From Pseudarthrobacter raffinosi (GTDB taxonomy: Bacteria; Actinomycetota; Actinomycetes; Actinomycetales; Micrococcaceae): 64,000 nucleotides of DNA. Below are positions 27,322 through 34,857 of this stretch, piece by piece (the first letter of the stretch is position 1; each line of letters starts with the position of its first letter). The stretch lies in assembly GCF_023913735.1 (NCBI RefSeq), contig NZ_JAMXBH010000021.1:26257-90256 (forward strand). Direction: 5' to 3'. The position numbers were made by a program, and so were the translations under genes. Below the pieces are notes generated by a model, which was not told where the DNA came from, ran no database searches, and saw nothing but the letters and a program-made list of their open reading frames with translations.

Positions 27322-27867
27322 ATGACTGCAATCGCAACTGCAAAAGCAACCATCCACACGAGCCTCGGCGACATCGTCGTTAATCTGTTCGGCAACCATG
27401 CGCCGAAGACGGTCAAGAACTTCGTTGGCCTGGCCACCGGGGAGCAGGCCTGGACCCACCCCGAGACCGGTGAGGACAAGACTGGCACGCCGCTGTATGA
27501 CGGCACCATCTTCCACCGCATCATCAAGGACTTCATGATCCAGGCCGGCGATCCGCTGGGCCGCGGCGTGGGCGGACCCGGCTACAAGTTCGATGACGAA
27601 ATCCACCCCGAACTCAGCTTCAACGCCCCCTACAAACTGGCCATGGCCAACGCCGGCATCCAGGCGGGCAAGGGCACCAACGGTTCGCAGTTCTTCATCA
27701 CCACCATCCCCACCGACTGGCTGCAGGGCAAGCACAGCATCTTCGGCGAGGTTGCTGACGAGGACTCCAAGAAGGTCGTCGACGCCATCGAGGGCATCCG
27801 CACCGGAATGGGCGACCGCCCGGTTGAGGACGTCACCATCAACGGCATCGACATCGAGCAGCTCTAA
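27322..27867 (+). CDS. ppiA: Peptidyl-prolyl cis-trans isomerase (cyclophilin)
   Basis: This 181-residue cytosolic cyclophilin catalyses prolyl isomerisation. The active-site motif is FHRIIKDFMIQAGDP and the second site is GTNGSQFFITT. The ATG at 27322 is chosen because the family starts at TAKATIHTSLGDI, and the 36 codons upstream read through a spacer. No signal peptide is seen. The rhomboid gene follows after 8 bp, so the two are probably co-transcribed. Confidence 0.94.
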   Translation: MTAIATAKATIHTSLGDIVVNLFGNHAPKTVKNFVGLATGEQAWTHPETGEDKTGTPLYDGTIFHRIIKDFMIQAGDPLGRGVGGPGYKFDDEIHPELSFNAPYKLAMANAGIQAGKGTNGSQFFITTIPTDWLQGKHSIFGEVADEDSKKVVDAIEGIRTGMGDRPVEDVTINGIDIEQL

Positions 27868-27875
27868 CCCATCAC

Positions 27876-28757
27876 ATGAGCTACGGAATTCCGGCGGCCG
27901 AGCCGTCCGCGCAGGTTCCGGTGTGCCCCAGGCACCCGGACCGGCCCTCCTATGTGCGCTGCCAGCGCTGCGGCCGCCCAGCGTGCCCGGACTGCCAGCG
28001 GGCGGCCGCCGTCGGATTCCAGTGTGTTGACTGCGTCAACGAAACAAAGCGCACGACGCCGGCGGTCAAGACTGTCTACGGCGGCGCCGTGGCAACCGGA
28101 AAACCAATAGTGACGTTTGGAATTATCGCCCTGTGCGCGGTGATGTACGTTCTGCAATGGGTGGTGCCCGGCGAGTGGATCTACCAGAACCTGGCGTTCG
28201 CCAATGTTTTTGCCACTCCCGAATTCGGTGAGTTCGAACCGTGGCGGATGCTGACGGCGGCGTTCCTGCACTCCCAGGGATTCATCCTCCACATTGTGCT
28301 GAACATGTACATGCTGTGGATTTTCGGCCAGGCACTCGAACCGCTTCTGGGCCGGGTCCGCTTCCTGGCGTTGTATCTCATCTCTGCCATCGGAGGGTCT
28401 GTCGGCTATCTCTTGCTGACCCCCGGCTACGTGCCTGGCGTGCCTCTTGCCGGAGTGGTGGGCGCCTCGGGGGCGATCTTTGGACTCTTCGGGGCGATGC
28501 TGCTGGTACAGCGACACCGCGGCGGGGATACGCGGCAACTGTGGGTCCTGATCGCCATCAACGGCGTGATCGGATTTGTGGTCCCCCAGATCGCCTGGCA
28601 GGCGCACCTGGGCGGGCTCGTCGCAGGCGCCCTTTGCGCTGCCGTGATTGCATACACGCCCCGGGGCCCACGGCAGGGCCTGCTGCACGCGGCCGGACTG
28701 GTCGCCGTCCTTCTCCTGCTGGCCCTGGCGAGCTGGCTCCGCGTCACGGCCGGTTGA
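27876..28757 (+). CDS. Rhomboid-family intramembrane serine protease with N-terminal zinc-finger-like motif
   Basis: This 293-residue protein cuts TM helices of other proteins. Residues about 17-55 hold a B-box-like Cys/His cluster (CPRHPDRPSYVRCQRCGRP, then CPDC and CVDC), common in actinobacterial rhomboids. Six or more TM helices follow. The catalytic serine is in GASGAIFGLFGAM, the catalytic histidine is in QAHLGGLVAG, and the HIVLNMYMLWIFG segment holds the oxyanion side. It lies 8 bp after ppiA. Substrates are not known. Confidence 0.92.
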   Translation: MSYGIPAAEPSAQVPVCPRHPDRPSYVRCQRCGRPACPDCQRAAAVGFQCVDCVNETKRTTPAVKTVYGGAVATGKPIVTFGIIALCAVMYVLQWVVPGEWIYQNLAFANVFATPEFGEFEPWRMLTAAFLHSQGFILHIVLNMYMLWIFGQALEPLLGRVRFLALYLISAIGGSVGYLLLTPGYVPGVPLAGVVGASGAIFGLFGAMLLVQRHRGGDTRQLWVLIAINGVIGFVVPQIAWQAHLGGLVAGALCAAVIAYTPRGPRQGLLHAAGLVAVLLLLALASWLRVTAG

Positions 28758-28795
28758 CCGTCCGGGTCCTCAGGCCCAGCTCCAACAGACCGCTT

Positions 28796-28829
28796 AGACC
28801 CCGGTGTCCCAACGGACGCCGGGGTCTTT
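28796..28829 (+). terminator. Strong intrinsic terminator after the rhomboid gene
   Basis: Positions 28796-28808 (GACCCCGGTGTCC) pair with 28813-28825 with one G-U, a 4-nt loop and TTTT at 28826-28829. Confidence 0.9.
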
Positions 28830-28934
28830 TCTGTGCCTCGTGAGGCCTCCGCACCGCGCTGCCCGTTCACTTGCTGCGTGCGTCCCGGCGTGCGAGCAGC
28901 CCGTGGTCCGCGTCAGGCCCATGACGACGGCGCC

Positions 28935-29345
28935 TAAGTTATCCACAGGGGTTATCCACACTGTTAGTAACTTACACGGGTGTAGTTCAGGATTTCGATG
29001 TGCCCCTGCTCCCGGGTGTCCGCCCTTTTGCCGGATTTCGTCATCCTGTTGTCCACAATTGTGGACAAGACCTGGGGATGCGCCTGTGGTTAAGTGGAAA
29101 AACAAGCCATTTGAGCCCGACCTGTGGATATCCTGGCAATTTCCCGCGCCGGGGGCCCATAGGAGGGGATCCGGCCTGCCCGTATCAACAGGGTTATTCA
29201 CAGTGTTAACAACTTACAGACATGTAGTTAACCTTCGGTGTTTCCCCGACTGGGGCAGCTGAGGGGTCCGCTCGGGCCGTCCTGTGGATTGTTATCCACA
29301 ACTGTGGACAACTTGTGGGTAGTCCAGTGTTAGTAAGTGGATAAC
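28935..29345. other. DnaA-box cluster, left part
   Basis: This intergenic stretch has at least nine DnaA-box-like 9-mers on both strands: 28939, 28952, 29049, 29060, 29123, 29193, 29283, 29292, 29303 and a partial at 29336. TTGTCCACA (29049) and TGTGGACAA (29060) form a 20-bp palindrome. A longer repeat unit occurs twice: a box, then (C/G)TGTTA-x-x-AACTTACA and TGTAGTT, at 28952-28987 and 29193-29228. There is no gene. See the finding on a second initiator-binding locus. Confidence 0.75.
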
Positions 29346-29412
29346 ACGTGTGTGTGCGAGGGTGTTCCTACGCAGCATCGGACCCAACAAGCTTCCAGCC
29401 AGGAGGACCGCC

Positions 29413-29886
29413 TTGAGCGCCACCGCAACAACCCAGCACATCTACCTCGACAAGCAGCACCCCGCGGTATGGCGCGCTCTCAACGGTCTGGGGCTGAAAG
29501 TGCGCGAAGCCGCCGACGCGGCCGGGATTGACCGCAAGACCATAGAGCTGCTCAACGTGCGGATCTCCCAGATCAACGGCTGTGCCTATTGCCTCGACAT
29601 GCATGTACGGGACGCCATGGAGGCCGGGGAGAGCCATCAGCGGCTTGCTGTCCTGCCGGCGTGGCGGGAGACAGCCCTGTTCACGGACAAGGAGCGGGCT
29701 GCCCTTGCCCTGGCAGAATGCATCACCGAACTGCCGGACCACCGGACAACCGAGCTTGAGGAAGGATATGCGCGTCAGCACCTCAGCGCCGATGAATTTT
29801 CGGCGGTCAGCTGGCTGGTGATCACCATGAATGCCTTTAACCGGGTGTCCATCACCAGCCACCATCCGGTCCGCCGGGACCGCTGA
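29413..29886 (+). CDS. Carboxymuconolactone decarboxylase/AhpD-family protein
   Basis: This 157-residue AhpD-like protein has the redox motif CAYCLDMH near residue 60 (CxxC-x3-H), preceded by the family helix ELLNVRISQINGC. Such proteins are alkylhydroperoxidase-type antioxidant enzymes or uncharacterised oxidoreductases. The start is a TTG at 29413, 6 bp after a perfect AGGAGG; no ATG or GTG fits the site. It lies between two groups of DnaA boxes, so its expression could follow replication state. Confidence 0.88.
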   Translation: MSATATTQHIYLDKQHPAVWRALNGLGLKVREAADAAGIDRKTIELLNVRISQINGCAYCLDMHVRDAMEAGESHQRLAVLPAWRETALFTDKERAALALAECITELPDHRTTELEEGYARQHLSADEFSAVSWLVITMNAFNRVSITSHHPVRRDR

Positions 29887-29909
29887 CTGGGACATTCCGT
29901 TCGGGCGGT

Positions 29910-30070
29910 GTGAATTATCCACAGCCAATCCACACTGTTAATAACTGTCCGTCCGAGCGCTTTGGATCCGGTCCCGTGCGCCATGGCCTGCACGGGCGGA
30001 TATCGCTTCCGGCCCCGGGAAAGTTATGCACATTGTGGATAACTTTCCCAACAGCTGTGGACAACAGGCG
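29910..30070. other. DnaA-box cluster, right part
   Basis: TTATCCACA (29915), AATCCACAC (about 29927), TTATGCACA (30024), TGTGGATAA (30034) and TGTGGACAA (30056) lie within 150 bp. GAAAGTTATGCAC (30019-30031) and GTGGATAACTTTC (30035-30047) form a 13-bp inverted repeat with one mismatch around two boxes. Confidence 0.7.
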
Positions 30071-30109
30071 CCGGCGGGGCGTCCGGTCAGTTCCCCGCGG
30101 AGCGGCAGG

Positions 30110-30742
30110 TCAGCCGGTCCAGACGCCTGAGGATCCGCGCCGGTGGCTGTCCAGAAGATGGGTGTCCACCATGCCGATGGCTTCCATCAGCGCGAACATG
30201 GTGGTGGGGCCAACGAACGAGAATCCCTGCGTCCGCAGCGCCTTGGAGAGCGCCACCGATTCCGGTGACTGCGTGGGGATCTCCGCGTGCGTGACCGGCT
30301 GGGGAGTGGCCCGGGGCTGGAACTGCCACACGAAGTCAACCAGGCCTTCCCGCTCGCGCAGCGCGATGGTGGCCCGGGCGTTGGTGATGGCGGCACGGAT
30401 CTTGAGCCGGTTGCGGACGATGCCGGGATCCTGGAGCAGGCGCTCAACATCCGCTTCCGTAAAAGCGGCAACAGCGTCCGGCTGGAAGTCGAGGAAAGCC
30501 TGACGGAAGGCGGGGCGCTTCCGGAGGATCGTTGCCCACGAGAGACCTGCCTGGAAGCCTTCAAGGCAGATGCGCTCGTACAGGCCTTGTTCGTCCCGGA
30601 CGGGCAGGCCCCATTCGGAGTCGTAGTACTCGCGCAACAGCGGATCCACGGCGGCCCACGGCGGACGGGCGAGGCCGTCGTCGCCCAGGACTGTTCCGTC
30701 CACACCCTCGTTTAGGGGCTGGGCGGCGGCAGCGGGAGTCAT
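30110..30742 (-). CDS. tag: DNA-3-methyladenine glycosylase I
   Basis: This 210-residue base-excision repair enzyme removes 3-methyladenine. It has the Tag-family start W(A/x)xxxPLLREYYDSEWGLPV, the ERICLEGFQAGLSWATILRKRPAFR segment and the C-terminal GFSFVGPTTMFALMEAIGMVDTH-x-xxCH-like region. The zinc-binding residues seen in E. coli Tag are only partly kept, since the end reads HLLDSHRRG, with Asp-Ser-His in place of Cys-His. Leftward; it ends beside the DnaA-box cluster. Confidence 0.9.
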   Translation of the reverse strand: MTPAAAAQPLNEGVDGTVLGDDGLARPPWAAVDPLLREYYDSEWGLPVRDEQGLYERICLEGFQAGLSWATILRKRPAFRQAFLDFQPDAVAAFTEADVERLLQDPGIVRNRLKIRAAITNARATIALREREGLVDFVWQFQPRATPQPVTHAEIPTQSPESVALSKALRTQGFSFVGPTTMFALMEAIGMVDTHLLDSHRRGSSGVWTG

Positions 30743-30760
30743 GCGGGTCCTGCGGTCAGG

Positions 30761-31015
30761 TCAGGAACGCCAGCGCGTGGTCATCAGGAAGCCGATGATG
30801 GCAATGCCGAAGCCGGCCACGATGTTCCACGACTCCCAGGCCTGGACAGGAAACCGGCCCTCGCTGATGTAGAACGTGATGATCCAGAAGAGCCCGATGA
30901 TCATCAGGCCGAACATCACCGGCTTGAACCAAACAGCGTTGGGCTTATACGCCTGCGCCCCGGAAGCGGGCTGCGCGGCGCTGGAAGTCTTCTTGCGAGG
31001 CTTTGACTCGGGCAC
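30761..31015 (-). CDS. crgA: Cell division protein CrgA
   Basis: This 84-residue protein has two TM helices (VMFGLMIIGLFWIITFYIS and WNIVAGFGIAIIGFLMTTRW) with a basic N-terminal tail. CrgA is a divisome membrane protein specific to actinobacteria that interacts with FtsZ and PBPs. The GTG at 31015 is chosen because AAGGAGA lies 6 bp upstream; longer upstream readings are not CrgA-like. It is next to the sortase and the pkn operon, as in relatives. Confidence 0.92.
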   Translation of the reverse strand: MPESKPRKKTSSAAQPASGAQAYKPNAVWFKPVMFGLMIIGLFWIITFYISEGRFPVQAWESWNIVAGFGIAIIGFLMTTRWRS

Positions 31016-31190
31016 GTGCTCTCCTTGGCGGACTGGAGCAAGCTCGGCGCCGCGGGCTTGATATCCTGCAAGAAGGAAGTTGCCAGCGGTCTGCGCGATC
31101 TTGGTCAAATCTGGATTCTTACTAGCAGCCAATTCTAGCCGTAGTTCAGGGCATTCAAACGCCCAGCGCGGCCACCCCGGAGGAGAACGC

Positions 31191-31991
31191 GTGGTAGTGC
31201 AGGAGAAGGCGAGGCGCGCCGCTAGGAGGCCCGCCCGTGCGGCGCCCGCGCGCGCTTCGATTCTGCGTGGCACAGTGCAGGTGCTCGGCGAACTGCTCAT
31301 CACAGCCGGCATTATCCTCCTGCTTTTTGTGGGCTGGCAGCTGTGGTGGACCAACATCGAATCCGACGCCAAGCAGAGTGCCGTCATCAAGGAGTTCGCC
31401 CAGGGGCTGGGCGGCGCGGTGCCCGCGAGTCCGGAACCGGATCCATCGGCAGCGCCCGTGGATTACGGCACCCCGGCCGTTGCCGCGGCGCCAGGCCATG
31501 CCGGCACCATCGGCATCATGTATATCCCCCGCTTTGGCCCCAACTACACGCGGCCCATCGTGCAGGGAACCACCGGGGATGTCCTGGATACGCTGGGGCT
31601 TGGCCATTACGCCAACACCGCCATGCCCGGCGCGGCCGGTAACTTCGCGGTGGCCGGCCACAGGCAGACCCATGGTGCCGTCCTGGACAATATCCACACC
31701 CTTGTCCCGGGGGACAAAATCTACGTCCAGACCAAGGACGGCTACTACATCTATGTCTTCCGCAACAACCAGATTGTGATGCCGTCCCGGACCGATGTCC
31801 TGGAACCGGTCCCCACCCGCCCCGGCGTCACTCCCACCGAAAGCTTCCTCACCATGACCAGTTGCAATCCGCGCTTCGGCGCCGAGGAACGCATCATCGC
31901 GTACGCGCTGCTGGATAGCTGGCAGCCTGCCTCGGCGGGCCCGCCGGCCGAGATCGCCGCCCAGGTGGCCGCAGCGGTGGGAGGAAACTGA
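31191..31991 (+). CDS. Class E sortase
   Basis: This 266-residue membrane-anchored transpeptidase has one N-terminal TM helix (about 32-52, LGELLITAGIILLLFVGWQLW). The sortase core follows with catalytic His in VAGHRQTHG, Cys in TMTSCNPRF and Arg in GAEERIIAYA. Class E sortases attach LAxTG-type surface proteins in high-GC actinobacteria. The start is a GTG at 31191 with GGAGGAG at 6 bp. A 56-residue membrane protein and pabA follow in one operon. Confidence 0.92.
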   Translation: MVVQEKARRAARRPARAAPARASILRGTVQVLGELLITAGIILLLFVGWQLWWTNIESDAKQSAVIKEFAQGLGGAVPASPEPDPSAAPVDYGTPAVAAAPGHAGTIGIMYIPRFGPNYTRPIVQGTTGDVLDTLGLGHYANTAMPGAAGNFAVAGHRQTHGAVLDNIHTLVPGDKIYVQTKDGYYIYVFRNNQIVMPSRTDVLEPVPTRPGVTPTESFLTMTSCNPRFGAEERIIAYALLDSWQPASAGPPAEIAAQVAAAVGGN

Positions 31992-31993
31992 GT

Positions 31994-32164
31994 ATGTACG
32001 GCTGGATTTTCCGCCACCTGCCGGGCCCCCTCTGGCTGCGGATCCTCACGTCGCTGGTGCTCATCGCCGGCGCACTGATCCTGATGGTTCAGTTCCTGTT
32101 CCCATGGATGTCCGGGTTCACCGCATTCACCGACTCAACGATTGGTTCTGCAAGCCAGCCATGA
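31994..32164 (+). CDS. Small membrane protein (56 residues)
   Basis: The ATG at 31994, 2 bp after the sortase stop, gives MYGWIFRHLPGPLWLRILTS and then a hydrophobic helix (LVLIAGALILMVQFLFPWM) ending in SASQP. The stop TGA overlaps the pabA start in ATGA. Overlap at both ends and conservation of such a gene between sortase and pabA in relatives (from memory) support it as real. Function is unknown; it may act with the sortase. Confidence 0.8.
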   Translation: MYGWIFRHLPGPLWLRILTSLVLIAGALILMVQFLFPWMSGFTAFTDSTIGSASQP

Positions 32165-32802
32165 CCACAACCAAAATCCTGGTCGTAGATAACTACGACA
32201 GCTTCGTTTACACCTTGGTGGGCTACCTCCAGGAACTCGGCGCCGAGACCACCGTTGTCCGCAACGACGACGTGACCCTCGCTGAAGCCATCGAGATGGC
32301 ACAAACGCGCGACGGCGTCCTCATCTCACCCGGTCCGGGTAACCCCGCCGAGGCGGGCGTGTGCATTGAGCTGATCAAGTGGTGCGGGGCGAACAACAAG
32401 CCGATGTTCGGTGTGTGCCTGGGCCATCAGGCCCTGGCCGAAGCCTATGGCGGCACAGTGACCCACGCGCCAGAGCTGATGCACGGCAAGACCTCGCTGG
32501 TGGAGCACAACGGCACCAGCGTCTTCGCCGGGCTCCCCTCCCCCGTGACAGCGACGCGCTACCACTCGCTGGCAGCGGTAAGGGACACCATCCCCGACGT
32601 CCTGGAGATCACCGCCGAGACCGCGACCGGCGTCGTGATGGGCCTGCAGCACCGCACTGCACCGCTGTGCGGGGTGCAGTTCCACCCGGAGTCGGTCCTG
32701 ACCGAAGGCGGCTACCAGATGCTGGGCAACTGGCTCGAGTCCCTGGGAATGGCGGGAGCCGCCGCCCGTGCCTCCACGCTGAGCCCCCTCATCCAGCACT
32801 GA
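32161..32802 (+). CDS. pabA: Glutamine amidotransferase, aminodeoxychorismate/anthranilate synthase component II
   Basis: This 213-residue class I amidotransferase supplies ammonia from glutamine for p-aminobenzoate or anthranilate synthesis. The start is ILVVDNYDSFVYTLVGYL, the nucleophile is in GVCLGHQALAEAYGG, and the His-Glu pair is in FHPESVL. Being away from trp genes and near the origin favours the pabA role, but pabA and trpG cannot be told apart by sequence alone. Start overlaps the preceding small gene by 4 bp. Confidence 0.9.
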   Translation: MTTTKILVVDNYDSFVYTLVGYLQELGAETTVVRNDDVTLAEAIEMAQTRDGVLISPGPGNPAEAGVCIELIKWCGANNKPMFGVCLGHQALAEAYGGTVTHAPELMHGKTSLVEHNGTSVFAGLPSPVTATRYHSLAAVRDTIPDVLEITAETATGVVMGLQHRTAPLCGVQFHPESVLTEGGYQMLGNWLESLGMAGAAARASTLSPLIQH

Positions 32803-32820
32803 CCGGAACACACGCACGAA

Positions 32821-32883
32821 CAACGCGGGGTCACTTCGCGCCCATGTTCCCCTTCGGGATGGGCGCGAAGTGACCCCGCGTTG
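32821..32883. terminator. 25-bp perfect inverted repeat between pabA and pknB
   Basis: Positions 32821-32845 pair perfectly with 32859-32883 around a 13-nt loop that itself can fold (CCCCTTCGGG). It lies between convergent genes and ends in TTGCTTT, so it can act as a bidirectional terminator. The stem is much longer than usual and may be a dispersed palindromic element. Confidence 0.8.
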
Positions 32884-32904
32884 CTTTAAGGAGCGGGTGG
32901 AGGC

Positions 32905-34848
32905 CTAGCCCTTTTTAGTGGCTGAGGGCGTGGCCGTTGGCGATGGCGATGGCGGCGGGGCCGGTTCCTTGGCCACCACAATATTGATGGTCTTGCCCTG
33001 ATCGACGGCGGCATTCACGGGGTCACTTTGATCCGTGACCCGGCCCGCCTCCACCTGGGAGTTCTCCACTTCCTGGACGTTGGGGACCAGGCCCAGTTCC
33101 TTCAGCGCCGTTTCCGCCTCGGCACGCGTGCGGCCGCGCAGTTCAGGCATGGACACCTTGCCGGTGGAAATCACGATCTCCACCGTGGTGCCCACCCCCA
33201 CCATCTGGCCCGGTGCCGGGCTGGTGGTAATCACCCTGCCGCCGGGAACGGTGGCGCTGTTGGCTGTGGTGGTGGAAGGGGCTCCCACGAGTCCTGCCTG
33301 GCGCAGGATGTCCCGCGCCGCGGCTTCTGTCTGGCCCGGAAGGTTCTCCGGAATCTTGACGGCGCTTGGGCCTTCAGAGATATTCAGGATCACCTCCGCA
33401 TTGGGGTCAAGCGAGGTTCCGGCCACCGGGTCAGTGCCGATGGCCGTCCCGCTGGGTATGGTCTCGTGCTTGTTCCGTTTGATCTGCGGCCGCAGGTTGG
33501 CACCATAAAGTTCCTGCAGGGCCGCCGACTCCGTCAGGGCCGCCACCGCCGGGACCGCCACCTTGGGCGGCGCTGGAGCTGGCTGGTTCATGATGTTGTA
33601 CAGCCAGAGACCGCCGCCGCCAAGAACCAGCAGGGTGAAGATCACCAGTGTGGCAATCCACGTACGACGACGGGACTTCTGCCGGGCGGTCCGCTCGCGT
33701 TCCGGAGCGAAGCCCAAGGGCAGTTCATCGACATCCGACTGTCCCCGGGTGGCGGCCGCCATGACCGGTACGCCGTCAGTCCGGGTGTCGTCCGCGCTGC
33801 GCTGCCGGCCGGTGGGGACATCGTCCAGGAAGCCGGCTCCGGTGAGCCCGAACGCCTCTGTCACGGGCGGGCGTTCCGGCGTCGGGACGTGGTCGTTGGG
33901 ATCGGTGGGGGCTTCGGTTGCGGCCAGCGCGGGCACGGACACGCCCGCCCGGGCGGCGCGCAGCGCACGCCGGAAGGCGGCCGCGTCCTGGAAACGGTCC
34001 GCCCGGTTCTTCTGCAGAGCCTTGGCCAGGACACTGTCCAGGGCGGCCGAGACCTCCGGGTTCACGCTGCTCGCGGGCTCCGGGATTTCCCTGACGTGCT
34101 GGTACGCCACGGACACGGGGCTGTCACCAATAAAGGGCGGGCGGGCGGTGAGCATTTCGTACAGCAGGCACGCTGCGGAGTAGAGGTCGCTGCGCGCATC
34201 CACTGTTTCGCCCCGGGCTTGCTCGGGCGAGAGGTACTGGGCAGTGCCCACCACGGCCTGGGTCTGCGTCATGGTGGCGGATGAATCGGCGATTGCCCGG
34301 GCAATCCCGAAGTCCATGACCTTCACGGAATTGGAGCCTTCGCAGTACATCACGTTGGCAGGTTTGATGTCCCGGTGGACGATGCCCGCTTTGTGGCTGT
34401 ATTCAAGGGCAGAAAGCACGCCCAGGCAGAAGTCGATGGCCTGGTCAATGCTGACTTCCTTGGCCCGGATCAGGTCGCGGATGGTCCGGCCCTCAACAAA
34501 CTCCATTACGATGTAGGGCACCCGGACACTGTCCTCCGAGCCATCCGGAACCGTATGTTCGCCCGTGTCGTAAATGGCGACGATGGACGGGTGGTTCAGC
34601 GCCGCCACGGACTGCGCTTCCCGTTTGAAGCGCGCCTGGAACTGCGGATCACGGGCCATATCCGGGCGGAGAAGCTTGATAGCAACGGTCCGGCCAAGCC
34701 GGGTATCCACTCCGCGGTGGACATCCGCCATCCCCCCGCGGCCGATGATTCCGCCGAGTTCATAGCGGCCGCTGAGGACACGCTGGTTATCCACCGGGAG
34801 GCTGTCCTCCCGGTGGAGCGGGGTGCGGGCCGAATCACTCACTGTCAA
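32905..34848 (-). CDS. pknB: PASTA-domain serine/threonine protein kinase PknB
   Basis: This 647-residue kinase controls cell-wall growth and division. The N-terminal kinase domain (about 28-300) has GRGGMADVH, the lysine in VAIKLL, HRDIKPANVM and DFGIAR. A long juxtamembrane linker and a TM helix (about 400-420, TWIATLVIFTLLVLGGGGLWLY) follow. Three extracellular PASTA repeats then come, and an SPSPTATPSATKK tail. Start is uncertain: TTG at 34848 or GTG at 34842. It is the last gene of the fhaA operon. Confidence 0.95.
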   Translation of the reverse strand: MTVSDSARTPLHREDSLPVDNQRVLSGRYELGGIIGRGGMADVHRGVDTRLGRTVAIKLLRPDMARDPQFQARFKREAQSVAALNHPSIVAIYDTGEHTVPDGSEDSVRVPYIVMEFVEGRTIRDLIRAKEVSIDQAIDFCLGVLSALEYSHKAGIVHRDIKPANVMYCEGSNSVKVMDFGIARAIADSSATMTQTQAVVGTAQYLSPEQARGETVDARSDLYSAACLLYEMLTARPPFIGDSPVSVAYQHVREIPEPASSVNPEVSAALDSVLAKALQKNRADRFQDAAAFRRALRAARAGVSVPALAATEAPTDPNDHVPTPERPPVTEAFGLTGAGFLDDVPTGRQRSADDTRTDGVPVMAAATRGQSDVDELPLGFAPERERTARQKSRRRTWIATLVIFTLLVLGGGGLWLYNIMNQPAPAPPKVAVPAVAALTESAALQELYGANLRPQIKRNKHETIPSGTAIGTDPVAGTSLDPNAEVILNISEGPSAVKIPENLPGQTEAAARDILRQAGLVGAPSTTTANSATVPGGRVITTSPAPGQMVGVGTTVEIVISTGKVSMPELRGRTRAEAETALKELGLVPNVQEVENSQVEAGRVTDQSDPVNAAVDQGKTINIVVAKEPAPPPSPSPTATPSATKKG

Positions 34849-34857
34849 TCCCGACCG

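Noticed and set aside
29049..29068. The 20-bp palindrome as a classic repressor operator
   Set aside because: Each half is a TTGTCCACA DnaA box and similar boxes surround it, so DnaA binding is the simpler reading.
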